A stretch of 64,000 nucleotides of DNA from Thalassobaculum litoreum DSM 18839 (GTDB lineage: Bacteria > Pseudomonadota > Alphaproteobacteria > Thalassobaculales > Thalassobaculaceae). The translations under genes and the position numbers were made by a program. This document shows positions 43,305 through 51,943 of the stretch, one piece after another (within the stretch, counting starts at the first letter, position 1; every line of letters starts with the position of its first letter). Location: assembly GCF_900102465.1 (NCBI RefSeq), contig NZ_FNBW01000004.1:279556-343555 (forward strand), read 5' to 3'. The notes beneath the pieces were generated by a model. That model made no database searches, had not been told where the DNA came from, and saw only the letters and a program-made list of their open reading frames with translations.

Positions 43305-43623
43305 GGCTCCCACCGTTAACACACTCCCCGGACTTGTTCCGGGGCAAGGGGTCCGCGTGACGGAGCCCGACCGGTGACGGTCCGGCGACCCGAGTCTTGC
43401 CCGGAACAAGTCCGGGGAGTGTGAGGATAAGCGCCACCCCGCCTCTCCCCCGTCTTCCCGGCCTCGCGCCGGGACCCAGCCGTCGGCCTGTTGGAGCGCC
43501 GGACATCGATCTGAACCGCTCCAGCGAGCACCACGCTCGATCCCGGCGCAAGGCCGGGAGGACGATCGGGAGGAAGGGGGGAACCTCTTTCCCCGCATTC
43601 CGGGGAGTGGAAGATCGGGTCCC
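43305..43623. repeat. REP-like inverted repeats in a gene-free region
   Basis: The 319 bp between convergent genes have two nested inverted-repeat pairs. Arms at 43322-43348 and 43396-43423 (CACTCCCCGGACTTGTTCCG type) are mutual reverse complements with a one-base gap, and each arm is itself a hairpin (CCCCGGA...TCCGGGG). A second pair lies near 43455-43475 and 43541-43559 (TTCCCGGCCTCGCGCCGGGA type). This is typical of palindromic intergenic repeats that sit after genes. Confidence 0.75.
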
Positions 43624-44385
43624 CTACCGGTACCCGCCGTCGACCACGATCTCCTGGCCGGTGATCATCTCTGCGTCCAGGGAGGCGAGGAACACCACCA
43701 CGTTGGCGACGTCGATGGCGGTGATGTCCCGGCGCATCGACTGGCGGGTCTTCAGCTCCGCCGCCGCGTTCTCGGTCAGCCACAGCTCGCGCTGGCGGTC
43801 GGTCAGCACCCAGCCGGGCGAGACGGTGTTCACCCGGATCGCATCGCGGCCGAGCTCGTGGGCGAGCGACTTGGTCAGTCCATGCACGGCGCCCTTGGCC
43901 GCGTCGTAGGCGCTGCGGCTGCTGTTCAGAGGGCGGTCGGCCGCCCCCAGATTGACGATCGATCCCCCGGCCCGCGAGCGCATGTCGGCAGCCACCGCCT
44001 GGGCGGCGAAGAACATCGGCCGGACCAGCAGGCTGAACCGGTCGTCCCAGTAGTCCGGGGTCACGTGCTCCAGGGTGTGGCGGTCGTCCTTGGCGGCGTT
44101 GTTGACCAGGACGCTGATCATCCCGAATTTGCGGCGGACCCGCGAGATCGCCTTCTTCAGCTCGTCCAGGTCGCGCACGTCGCCCTCGACGAAGACGGGC
44201 GGCGGGTTACCCTGGGCCCGGATCGTCTCGATCAGACCCTGGGCCTCGCGCTCGGCGATGTCGATGAAGCCGACATTGGCGCCCTGGGCGCAGAACCGGG
44301 TGACGATGGCCGAGCCGATGCCCGAGGCCCCGCCGGTGACGAACACGGTCCGTCCGGCGAGGTCGGCATACATCGTCTCGCGCAT
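43624..44385 (-). CDS. SDR-family oxidoreductase
   Basis: The 253-residue protein has the classical SDR pattern: VTGGASGIGSAIV cofactor site, NNAAK structural motif (VNNAAKDD), and the Tyr-x3-Lys YDAAK. Members oxidise hydroxyl groups of sugars, steroids or acyl groups. It sits next to a second SDR and a sugar-acid dehydratase, so a sugar or sugar-lactone dehydrogenase is likely. GGAG lies five bases before the ATG at 44385. It is last in the minus-strand operon. Confidence 0.85.
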   Translation of the reverse strand: MRETMYADLAGRTVFVTGGASGIGSAIVTRFCAQGANVGFIDIAEREAQGLIETIRAQGNPPPVFVEGDVRDLDELKKAISRVRRKFGMISVLVNNAAKDDRHTLEHVTPDYWDDRFSLLVRPMFFAAQAVAADMRSRAGGSIVNLGAADRPLNSSRSAYDAAKGAVHGLTKSLAHELGRDAIRVNTVSPGWVLTDRQRELWLTENAAAELKTRQSMRRDITAIDVANVVVFLASLDAEMITGQEIVVDGGYR

Positions 44386-44400
44386 CGCCGCTCCGCGTCG

Positions 44401-45150
44401 TCAGTAGGTGGCGCGCCCACCGGAGCAGTCGAACACGGCGCCGGTGGAGAAGGACGCATCCTCGCTGGCCAGCCAGGCGACCAGATTGGCGATCTCCTCG
44501 ACCAGACCGAAGCGACCCATGGGGATCTTCGACAGCATGAACTCGATGAATTCCGGGGTCATCTGGTCGAAGATGTCGGTCTTCACCGCGGCCGGGGTGA
44601 TGCAGTTCACCGTGATCGGCGTGGCCGCCAGCTCCTTGCCCAGCGACTTGGTCAGGCCGATCACGCCGGCCTTCGACGCGGAATAGGCCGGGGCGTTGGG
44701 ATTGCCCTCCTTGCCGGCGATGGAGGCGATGTTGATGATCCGCCCCCTGTCCTTCGCCCGCATGTAGGGCACCACCGCCCGGTCGCACAGGAAGACGCCG
44801 GTCAGGTTGATGTCGATCACCCGACGCCAGTCGCTGACCGGATACTCCCAGGTGGACGTGTTCGGCCCGGTGATCCCGGCCGAGGCGACCAGGACGTCGA
44901 TCCGCCCGAACTCGCGCTCGACCTCCGCCGCCGCCCGGTCGATGGCGGCATCGTCGGTGACGTCGATGGTGGCGGTGTGGATCCGGTCCTCGGGAAAGAA
45001 CCCGGCCACCTCCGCCAGCTTGGCGGCGTCGGCGTCCCACAGGCTGACCGAGGCGCCGGCATCGGACAGCCGCTTGGCGACGGCGAGGCCGATACCCCGC
45101 GCGCCGCCGGTGACGATGGCGCTCTGGCCGGTGAAGTCGTAGCTGACCAT
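44401..45150 (-). CDS. SDR-family oxidoreductase (2-keto-3-deoxy-fuconate dehydrogenase-like)
   Basis: The 249-residue protein has VTGGARGIGLAVA, SAGITGP and the catalytic YSASK. Its general appearance resembles 3-oxoacyl-ACP reductase-like sugar dehydrogenases, including 2-keto-3-deoxy-L-fuconate dehydrogenase. Its neighbours (FAH-fold hydrolase and XylX-like dehydratase) make a sugar-acid role likely. The gap to the next SDR is 15 bp. The exact substrate is unknown. Confidence 0.83.
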   Translation of the reverse strand: MVSYDFTGQSAIVTGGARGIGLAVAKRLSDAGASVSLWDADAAKLAEVAGFFPEDRIHTATIDVTDDAAIDRAAAEVEREFGRIDVLVASAGITGPNTSTWEYPVSDWRRVIDINLTGVFLCDRAVVPYMRAKDRGRIINIASIAGKEGNPNAPAYSASKAGVIGLTKSLGKELAATPITVNCITPAAVKTDIFDQMTPEFIEFMLSKIPMGRFGLVEEIANLVAWLASEDASFSTGAVFDCSGGRATY

Positions 45151-45161
45151 GGACGCCCTCC

Positions 45162-46352
45162 TCAGATCAGTCCGCGCTTGGCGAGGTTGCGCATCAGCGC
45201 GCCGGCCCCGAAGGTCCAGGGCGCGATCTTGTCCGACCGCCCCACGCGATTGACCAGGGCGCCGAGCCTGGGCGTGGAGATCGTCACGATGTCGCCGTCG
45301 GCATGGGTGAAGCCCTGGCCCTTTGCGCCCCGGTCCTGGGTCGGGGCGAACAGCGTGCCGGTCATCAGCACCACCCCGTCGGGATACTGGTGGGTCGCCC
45401 CGATGGTCTGGGACACCAGGTCGGCCACGTCGCGGCTGATCTTGCGCATGGAGGAATGGCCGTTCAGGACGAACTGGTCCTCCCCCTCGACCCGCAGGTC
45501 CAACTCGGCGGCGCGGACGTCGTCCAGGGTGAAGGCATCGTCGAACAGCCGCACGAACGGGCCGACCGCGGCCGAGCCGTTATTGTCCTTGGCCTTGCCG
45601 AGCAGCAGGGCGCTGCGGCCCTCGACGTCGCGCAGGTTCACGTCGTTGCCGAGCATGGCGCCGACGATCGTGCCGGCGGCGCTGACCACCAGGGTGATCT
45701 CCGGCTCCGGGTTGTTCCAGGTGGAGATCGGGTGCAGGCCGACATCGGCCCCGACCCCGACCGAGGACATCGGCGGCGCCTTGGTGAAGACCTCGGCATA
45801 GGGGCCGATGCCGACTTCGAGATACTGGGACCACATGCCCCGCTCGATCAGCGCGGCCTTCAGCGCCTCGGCCTCGTCTGAGCCCGGGGTGATCTTGGAC
45901 AGATCGCTACCGATACTGTCGGCGATCTCCTGGCGGATGGTGTCGGCGGCCGAGGCGTCGCCCTTGGCCTTCTCCTCGATCACCCGCTCGATCATGCTCT
46001 CGGCGAAGGTGACGCCGCAGGCCTTCACCGCCTGCAGGTCGATCGGGCTCAGGAACCAGGGCTTGCCCGCGTCGCGGCCGTCGACCGGCGTGTTGGCCAG
46101 GATCTCGCCGACCGTGCCGACCTTCTCGCCGGCGGTCGTCTTGGCGATGGAGAGCGGGTTGGTGCTGTTCATCAGCTCCGAGCAGGTCGGAACCGTGGCG
46201 GTGATGTCGATGACGTTGTCGCCGCGCAGGACGACCAGCGCCGGTCCCCCCGCGCCATGGGCGACATCGGGACGCCAGACGCGGCCGACCAGGACCGCGG
46301 CATCGCGGTCCCGGGGCAGCACGGCGTCGACCGTGAGGTCGAGGTTCGGCAT
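45162..46352 (-). CDS. FAH-fold sugar-acid dehydratase (XylX-like)
   Basis: The 396-residue protein closely resembles the Caulobacter 2-keto-3-deoxy-xylonate dehydratase XylX as I remember it. Shared segments include LLSPIDLQAVKACGVTFAES (approximate), WSQYLEVGIGPYAEVFTKAP, TWNNPEPEITLVV, GNDVNLRDVEGRSALLLGKA and KIAPWTFGAGALMRNLAKRG. Such enzymes dehydrate 2-keto-3-deoxy sugar acids to 2-ketoglutarate semialdehyde or similar. The metal-binding Glu and Asp of the FAH fold are in the shared segments. The ATG at 46352 was chosen over upstream codons that overlap the hydrolase gene; the gap is 2 bp. Confidence 0.85.
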   Translation of the reverse strand: MPNLDLTVDAVLPRDRDAAVLVGRVWRPDVAHGAGGPALVVLRGDNVIDITATVPTCSELMNSTNPLSIAKTTAGEKVGTVGEILANTPVDGRDAGKPWFLSPIDLQAVKACGVTFAESMIERVIEEKAKGDASAADTIRQEIADSIGSDLSKITPGSDEAEALKAALIERGMWSQYLEVGIGPYAEVFTKAPPMSSVGVGADVGLHPISTWNNPEPEITLVVSAAGTIVGAMLGNDVNLRDVEGRSALLLGKAKDNNGSAAVGPFVRLFDDAFTLDDVRAAELDLRVEGEDQFVLNGHSSMRKISRDVADLVSQTIGATHQYPDGVVLMTGTLFAPTQDRGAKGQGFTHADGDIVTISTPRLGALVNRVGRSDKIAPWTFGAGALMRNLAKRGLI

Positions 46353-46354
46353 GG

Positions 46355-47200
46355 TCAGTCCGCCACCACTTTCTGGCGCTGCTCGCCGAGGCCGGCGATG
46401 CCCAGATACATCTCGTCGCCGTCCTTCAGGAATACCGGGTTCGGCTTCACGCCCAGGCCGACGCCCGGCGGGGTACCGGTCATGATCACGTCGCCCGGCA
46501 TCAGCGAGAACATCTGGCTGCAGTAGTGGATGATGTGCGCCACCGAGAAGATCATGGTCTTGGTGTTGCCGGTCTGGAACCGCTTGCCGTTCACGTCGAG
46601 GAACATGTCCAGATCCTGCGGGTCGGCGACCTCGTCGGCGGTGACCAGCCACGGGCCGATCGGGCCGAAGGTGTCGCAGGACTTGCCCTTGGTCCATTGG
46701 CCGCCGCGCTCCGCCTGGAACTCGCGCTCGGACACGTCGTTGGCGACGCAGTAGCCGGCGACGTGGGACAGGGCATCCGCCTCGCTGACGTACTTGGCGT
46801 GCTTGCCGATGATCACGCCGAGTTCGACTTCCCAGTCGGACTTCTTGGAGTTGCGCGGCATGCGGACCGTGTCGTTCGGGCCCTGCACGGCGCTGGTCGC
46901 CTTCATGAAGACGATCGGCTCCTTCGGCGGTTCGGCGCCGGTTTCGGCGGCATGGTCGGAATAGTTGAGGCCGATGCAGACGACCTTGCCCGGCGCGCCG
47001 ACGCAGGCGCCGATGCGCGGGTTGCCGGAGACGGTCGGCAGGCTCTCGATATCGGTGCCCTTGAGCTTGTCGAGGGCGCCCGCCGCGAGGGTGGCCGAGG
47101 ACAGATCGTCAACGATCCCGGACAGATCGCGGATGCCGCCGGCGGCATCGAGCACGCCCGGCTTTTCCTGGCCGCTCGGGCCGTAGCGCAGCAGCTTCAT
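46355..47200 (-). CDS. Fumarylacetoacetate-hydrolase-family protein
   Basis: The 281-residue protein has the FAH fold: VCIGLNYSDHAAETG, WEVELGVIIGKHAKYVSE with the metal-binding Glu, and the C-terminal TGTPPGVGLGVKPNPVFLKD. The order MKLLRYGPSGQEKPGVLD at the start is typical of the 2,4-diketo-3-deoxy-sugar-acid hydrolase or ureidoglycolate lyase-like subgroup. In the L-fucose oxidative pathway the homologous hydrolase cleaves 2,4-diketo-3-deoxy-fuconate. It is the first gene of the minus-strand operon. Confidence 0.85.
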   Translation of the reverse strand: MKLLRYGPSGQEKPGVLDAAGGIRDLSGIVDDLSSATLAAGALDKLKGTDIESLPTVSGNPRIGACVGAPGKVVCIGLNYSDHAAETGAEPPKEPIVFMKATSAVQGPNDTVRMPRNSKKSDWEVELGVIIGKHAKYVSEADALSHVAGYCVANDVSEREFQAERGGQWTKGKSCDTFGPIGPWLVTADEVADPQDLDMFLDVNGKRFQTGNTKTMIFSVAHIIHYCSQMFSLMPGDVIMTGTPPGVGLGVKPNPVFLKDGDEMYLGIAGLGEQRQKVVAD

Positions 47201-47223
47201 GGTGGTTTCCCCCTGGTGTTTCC

Positions 47224-47235
47224 CGTGAGTTCACG
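47224..47235. promoter_or_regulatory. Possible operator in the divergent promoter
   Basis: CGTGAGTTCACG is palindromic in its outer five bases (CGTGA...TCACG). It lies in the 139-bp gap between the divergent sugar-acid operons. A GntR- or FadR-like regulator site is possible, but no regulator gene is adjacent, so this is tentative. Confidence 0.3.
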
Positions 47236-47339
47236 ATGTGGTTGAATCGAGGGCTTCGGCCTGCGAGCCGGCAGCGATCGAATTGTGGAGCGCGAGCGTC
47301 GCAAGCGGTCCGGAGAGTGTCAAGCTGGGGGGAACGGCG

Positions 47340-48356
47340 TTGAGTGACGAGAATCAGCATGTGGTGCTGCGCGGCCGGCCGGACCCGTCGGTACGCGCCG
47401 ATCTGTTCGAGCCCGTCGAGACGGACATGCCGCGGATCGCCGACGGGCAGATGCTGATCCGGGTGATCTGGCTGTCGCTGGAGCCGGCCATGCGCGGCTG
47501 GATCGCCGACGCCCCGAACTACAGCGAACCGGTGCCGATCGGCGCGCCGATGACCGGCTTCACCGTGGGCGAGGTGGTCGACTCCCGGCACCCGGGCTAT
47601 CCGGTCGGAACCATCGTGCAGGGCCGCCAGGGCTGGCGCCGCTTCGCCGTGTCCGACGGCAGCGACATCGACCGGGTGGTCGACCCGTCCCTGGCGCCGA
47701 TCTCCACCGCCCTGCACGTGCTGGGCATGAACGGGGCGACGGCCTATGTCGGGCTGGTCGATGTCTGCCGGGTGAAGGCAGGCGACACGGTGGTGGTGAC
47801 CACGGCGGCCGGCTCGGTGGGCTCGGTGGTCGGCCAGATCGCCAAGGTGATGGGCGCGCGGGCGGTCGGCGTCACCGGCGGCCCCGACAAGGTCCGCGCC
47901 TGTTTGGAGGAATTCGGCTTCGACGCGGCGGTCGACTACAAGGCGGCCGACGATATTGGCCCCGGCCTGGACGCGGCGGCGCCGGACGGGATCGACTGCT
48001 TCTTCGACAGCGTCGGCGCCGATCAGTTCGACGCGGTGCTGGACCGCATCAATGTCGGCGCGCGGATTGCCATCTGCGGCACCATCGGCATGCCCTCCTT
48101 CCCCCTGCCCATGGGCCCGCGGCCGAACCGGCAGTTGCTGGTCAAGCGGGCGCGGATGGAGGGGTTTCTTATCCTCGACCACTACGACCGCTTCAACGAG
48201 ATCGTCGGGCGGCTCGCCGGCTGGTATCGCGATGGGCATCTCAAGTACCGTGAGGACGTGACCATCGGCCTCGACAACGCGGCCGACGCGTTGATCCGCC
48301 TGCTCAACGGTCAGAACACGGGCAAGGCGCTGGTACGGGTGGGGGCCGATCCATGA
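47340..48356 (+). CDS. NADP-dependent MDR-family oxidoreductase
   Basis: The 338-residue protein is a zinc-independent medium-chain reductase. VVLRGRPDP starts the domain, and the NADP-binding AAGSVGSVVGQIAKVMGARAVG and the later FFDSVGADQFDAVLDRI are typical of the 2-alkenal reductase/CurA group. It reduces activated double bonds or ketones. The TTG start at 47340 follows GGGGGAA at a good distance; upstream codons to 47238 have none. It opens a plus-strand operon with the GST and the dgo genes. Confidence 0.83.
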   Translation: MSDENQHVVLRGRPDPSVRADLFEPVETDMPRIADGQMLIRVIWLSLEPAMRGWIADAPNYSEPVPIGAPMTGFTVGEVVDSRHPGYPVGTIVQGRQGWRRFAVSDGSDIDRVVDPSLAPISTALHVLGMNGATAYVGLVDVCRVKAGDTVVVTTAAGSVGSVVGQIAKVMGARAVGVTGGPDKVRACLEEFGFDAAVDYKAADDIGPGLDAAAPDGIDCFFDSVGADQFDAVLDRINVGARIAICGTIGMPSFPLPMGPRPNRQLLVKRARMEGFLILDHYDRFNEIVGRLAGWYRDGHLKYREDVTIGLDNAADALIRLLNGQNTGKALVRVGADP

Positions 48357-49027
48357 AGCTGTACGAGCGCCTCGGCGCGAACAACCTGTGTCCCAGTCCG
48401 ATCGGCTACCGGGTCCGGATCGCGCTGGCGCTCAAGGGCATGGACTGCGCGCGGGTGCCGATGCGGTTCGCCGATGTGGACAGGCTGGAGGCGGAGACCG
48501 GGGCACGGACATGCCCCGCCATGGTCGACGGGGCCTCCCGCCTCACGAATTCCGAGGCCATCGTACGCTATCTCGACGCGGTGCAGTCCGGACGGCCGGT
48601 CTATCGCGACGAGGACCGGTATTTCGATCTGGCGGCGATCGAGCGAGAGCTCGGCGCGCGGGCCGGGCGGGTGATCGCCCCGTGGTTCATCGAGCGGCTG
48701 TGCCCGGAAGATCGGGACTACTATCGGCGCAGCCGGGAAGAGCGTTACGGCATGACCTTCGCCGAGCTGGTGGCCCACCGGTCGGCGTCGGAGCTGGACC
48801 TGGCCTTCTCGGTTGGACGGGTCGCCGCCAAGCTCGAACGCTCGCCGTTCTTCTCCGGCCGCGAGCCGGGATTTGCCGATGCGGTGGTCTATGGCTACCT
48901 GCTGTGGATCGAGCTTGCCGACCCCAGCGCGATGCCGGAACTGCCCGCCGACATGGCCGCCTGGTACGAGGCGCGGGATCTCGCCTGGCGCCGGGCCTGC
49001 CTGAAGCCGTTCGCGAAGGACGCATGA
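48353..49027 (+). CDS. Glutathione S-transferase-family protein
   Basis: The 224-residue protein has an N-terminal thioredoxin-like GST domain (KLYERLGANNLCPSPIGYRV, and the cis-Pro region RTCPAMVDG with LTNSEAIVRYLD). A helical C-terminal domain follows. The ATG overlaps the preceding stop by 4 bp. It may conjugate or isomerise a substrate of the same pathway, or belong to the LigE-like group. The reaction is unknown. Confidence 0.8.
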   Translation: MKLYERLGANNLCPSPIGYRVRIALALKGMDCARVPMRFADVDRLEAETGARTCPAMVDGASRLTNSEAIVRYLDAVQSGRPVYRDEDRYFDLAAIERELGARAGRVIAPWFIERLCPEDRDYYRRSREERYGMTFAELVAHRSASELDLAFSVGRVAAKLERSPFFSGREPGFADAVVYGYLLWIELADPSAMPELPADMAAWYEARDLAWRRACLKPFAKDA

Positions 49028-49938
49028 TGACCGCCGGAACCGTCGCCATCGGCGTCGATTGGGGAACGACGAGCTTCCGCGCCTTCCGCTTCGGTGCCGA
49101 GGGCGAGATGCTGGAAGGGCGTCGGGCCCAGGCCGGAATCCTGGCGATCGATGCCGGGGAGTTCGAGGACGCGTTCGAGGAACTGATCGGCGACTGGCTG
49201 GACGCCGTCCCGACCGTCCCGGTGGTGCTGTCGGGGATGATCGGCAGCCGGCAGGGGTGGCTGGAGACGCCGTATCTCTCCTGTCCGGCGGCGGTCGACG
49301 ACATCTCCGGCGCGCTCGTCCCGCTGACCCTGGCACGCGGCCGGGTCATCCATCTGGCGCCGGGTCTGTCCGTGCGCGCCGGCGACGGGGTCCCGGACGT
49401 GATGCGCGGCGAGGAGGTACAGATTCTCGGCGCCGTCGACCTGCTCGGCGCCACCTCCGCCACGGTCTGTCTGCCCGGCACCCATTCGAAATGGGCCGTC
49501 GTGGAGAACCGGCGGGTGACGTCGTTCTCGACCCACATGACCGGCGAGGTCTTCGATGTGCTGCGCCGGCACAGCATTCTGGGACGCGGCATCGAGCACG
49601 CGGCCTGGGACGACGCGGCGTTTCGGAAGGGCGTGGCCCGGTCGGGAGCCGCCGGCGGGTTGCTGCATCACCTGTTCGGGGTGCGCGCCGCCGGCCTGTT
49701 CGGGGATCTGGCGCCGGAAGCGGCGGGCGCCTTCCTGTCCGGCCTCGTCATCGGTCACGAGATAAGGGCGGCCGAACCGACCGGCACCGTCTATCTGGTG
49801 GGCGAGGAGGAGCTGGTCCGCCTGTATCGCGGGGCCCTGGAGACGCTCGGCCATAGGGGGGAGGCGGTGGCGGCACATGCCGCGGCTTGCGGGCTGTTCC
49901 TGATCGCCGACAGCCTCGCCCGCGAGGCCGGCCGATGA
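49024..49938 (+). CDS. dgoK: 2-dehydro-3-deoxygalactonokinase
   Basis: The 304-residue protein has the DgoK family start VAIGVDWGTTSFRAFRFG, then VVLSGMIGSRQGWLETPYL, FSTHMTGEVFDVLRRHSILG and an ASKHA-like ATP site. It phosphorylates 2-keto-3-deoxygalactonate at C6. Its aldolase partner is the next gene, overlapping by 4 bp. The ATG at 49024 gives the usual ATGA overlap with the GST; an ATG at 49027 is also possible. Confidence 0.88.
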   Translation: MMTAGTVAIGVDWGTTSFRAFRFGAEGEMLEGRRAQAGILAIDAGEFEDAFEELIGDWLDAVPTVPVVLSGMIGSRQGWLETPYLSCPAAVDDISGALVPLTLARGRVIHLAPGLSVRAGDGVPDVMRGEEVQILGAVDLLGATSATVCLPGTHSKWAVVENRRVTSFSTHMTGEVFDVLRRHSILGRGIEHAAWDDAAFRKGVARSGAAGGLLHHLFGVRAAGLFGDLAPEAAGAFLSGLVIGHEIRAAEPTGTVYLVGEEELVRLYRGALETLGHRGEAVAAHAAACGLFLIADSLAREAGR

Positions 49939-50570
49939 CCGGTTTCGAATCCTATCTCGCGCGCTGCCCTCTGGTGGCGATCCTGCGCGGTGTGACGCCC
50001 GACGAGGTGGTCGATGTGGCGCTGGCGCTTGAGGAGCAGGGTTTCGCTATCGTCGAGGTGCCGCTGAACTCGCCGCGGCCGCTCGACAGCATCGCCCGTC
50101 TGGCCGCCGCGGTCGGGGATCGGCTGCTGGTGGGGGCCGGCACCGTGATCGAGCCGGACAGCGTCGACGATGTCCTCGCCGCCGGCGGCCGGCTGATCGT
50201 CATGCCCCATGCCGATGCCGCCGTGGTTGAACGGGCGAAGAGCCTCGGCGCGGTGGCGGTGCCGGGTTTCGCCACGCCGGGCGAGGCCTTCGCCATGTTG
50301 CGGGCGGGTGCCGATGCTCTGAAACTGTTCCCCGCCGAGGCGGCGCCGCCGCCGGTGCTGAAGGCGATGCGCGCGGTGCTGCCGAAGCAGGTCCCCGTGC
50401 TGCCGGTCGGTGGCATCATGCCGGAGTCGATGGAAGGCTATCTGCAGGCCGGCGCCACCGGATTCGGTCTGGGATCGGCGCTGTACAAACCCGGCGATAC
50501 GGCCAGCGAGGTTGCGGAAAAGGCGAAGGCCTTCCAGGCTGTATGGATGAAACTCTCGTGTAGTGCCTGA
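49935..50570 (+). CDS. dgoA: 2-dehydro-3-deoxy-6-phosphogalactonate aldolase
   Basis: The 211-residue protein is a class I KDPG/KDPGal aldolase: PLVAILRGVTPDEVVDVALAL start, VEVPLNSPRPLDSI, GAGTVIEPDSVDDV, and the Schiff-base Lys in LKLFPAEAAPPP. It splits 2-keto-3-deoxy-6-phosphogalactonate into pyruvate and glyceraldehyde 3-phosphate. Its overlap with dgoK shows a DeLey-Doudoroff branch for galactonate, but the galactonate dehydratase is not in the window. Confidence 0.9.
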   Translation: MTGFESYLARCPLVAILRGVTPDEVVDVALALEEQGFAIVEVPLNSPRPLDSIARLAAAVGDRLLVGAGTVIEPDSVDDVLAAGGRLIVMPHADAAVVERAKSLGAVAVPGFATPGEAFAMLRAGADALKLFPAEAAPPPVLKAMRAVLPKQVPVLPVGGIMPESMEGYLQAGATGFGLGSALYKPGDTASEVAEKAKAFQAVWMKLSCSA

Positions 50571-50587
50571 AAAGGGATCGTTTTCCT

Positions 50588-51231
50588 ATGAATGCATTTG
50601 ATTGGCCGTCGCACATCCAGTTCGGCGTAAGTCTCTTTGCTCTCATCGCGCCTATTGTCGGTGCGCCGATCTTCATCTCGCTTACCACTGGCATGACCTC
50701 GCGTGGCCGGGTTCTCTGCGCCACCGTCGCCTGTCTGACGGCCTTTGTCGTGCTGAGCCTGGCGTATTTCTTCGGCGAGGCGATCATGCAGACCATGGGC
50801 ACCTCCCTGCCGTCCTTTCAGATCGCCGGTGGCCTGATCATCGCCCTGACCGGCCTGTCGATGATGTCGGACAAGCACGTTCCGAGTACGGAGGACATCG
50901 AGACGGATTCCGGCGGCTCGGCGGTGCGGGTCGGCATATCGCCGATGGGTATTCCGATGTTCGGCGGCGCCGGCGCGATCACCAAGATGCTGCTCGAAGG
51001 CCATGAGACCATGGATCTCAGTCACGAGATCAGCGTCATTGCCATCCTGGCCATTGTGCTAGGCCTGAGTTGGCTGATCCTGGTGGGGCCGGATTGCTGG
51101 TCCGGTTCCTGGGCAAGAGCGGCATCCTGGTCATCGAGCGGCTCTTCGGTCTGCTCCTGATCGCCATCGGGGTGGAGATCCTGGTCACCGGCGTGCTCGG
51201 CCATGCCGACAAGTTCGCGCTGACCCACTAG
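50588..51231 (+). pseudogene. MarC-family membrane protein, frameshifted
   Basis: The frame from 50588 encodes a MarC-like protein with five hydrophobic helices (HIQFGVSLFALIAPIVGAPIF and SISPMGIPMFGGAGAITKML-type loop). At about 51085 the frame changes: the next 49 residues (GAGLLVRFLGKSGILVIERL and on to TGVLGHADKFALTH) continue correctly in another frame to the stop at 51229-51231. The run GTGGGGCC has lost one G compared with the intact frame. It is either a real single-base deletion that inactivates the last helix, or a sequencing error in a G run. MarC proteins have unclear transport roles. Confidence 0.8.
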
Positions 51232-51285
51232 AGACAAATCGCGATCAGATGAAACATCTGCTCGGGTGACTCCGTCGGCGGACGC

Positions 51286-51861
51286 TCAGCCCGACCGCGC
51301 CGCCCATTCTTCGGCGCTCCATTCTTCGGCGGTGATGGCGTAGCCCAGCACGGGAAAGTCGTTGTAGGTGGTTTCGCCCAGGGCGGTGAGGCCCACCGCC
51401 TCCAGCACCCGGGCGGAGGCGGTGTTCTGCGGCACGACGAAGGCCACGACCCGCGTAAGACCGGCGGTCTCGAAGGCATAGGCCAGGGCCGCGCGGGCGG
51501 CTTCGCGGGCATAGCCCTTGCCCCAGGCGTGCCGGGCGAAGGCGTAGAGTACCTCCACCTCCGACGACCGGTCCAGCTGGGCGAGGCCGGACTGGCCGAG
51601 GAAGCGGCCGCTGTCCCTTTCCTCCACCGCCCAGACTCCGAAACCGGAGGCCCATGCCTCTCGGAAGGTGGCGATCCGGCTTTCGGCGATCTGCTCGGCG
51701 AAAGGAATCAGGGCCTCGCCGCCGACCAGATATCGCACCACGTCCGGGTCGGCGCGCAGGGCGGCATAGGCCGGCTTGTCCTCGGGGGTGAAGCCGCGCA
51801 GACGCAGACGCTCGGTCTCGATGACCGGCACGTCGGCCGTCAGATCCGGGGTGGCAGCCAT
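51286..51861 (-). CDS. GNAT-family N-acetyltransferase (RimJ-like)
   Basis: The 191-residue protein has the RimJ/RimL layout: IETERLRLRGFTPEDKPAYA start, GLAQLDRSSEVEVLYAFARHAWGKGYAREAARA containing the acetyl-CoA-binding Q/R-x-x-G-x-G/A region, and NTASARVLEAVGLTALGE. It acetylates an amine of a protein or small molecule. GAGAGG precedes the ATG. It lies between marC and the M20 genes on the opposite strand. Confidence 0.85.
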   Translation of the reverse strand: MAATPDLTADVPVIETERLRLRGFTPEDKPAYAALRADPDVVRYLVGGEALIPFAEQIAESRIATFREAWASGFGVWAVEERDSGRFLGQSGLAQLDRSSEVEVLYAFARHAWGKGYAREAARAALAYAFETAGLTRVVAFVVPQNTASARVLEAVGLTALGETTYNDFPVLGYAITAEEWSAEEWAARSG

Positions 51862-51943
51862 CGGGGCGACCTCTCTTGCATGCTTGTGGATGGGGCTCGA
51901 TACTCGCGAACCCTTTCCCGATCAACCGGAGCACCCTCCAGAA

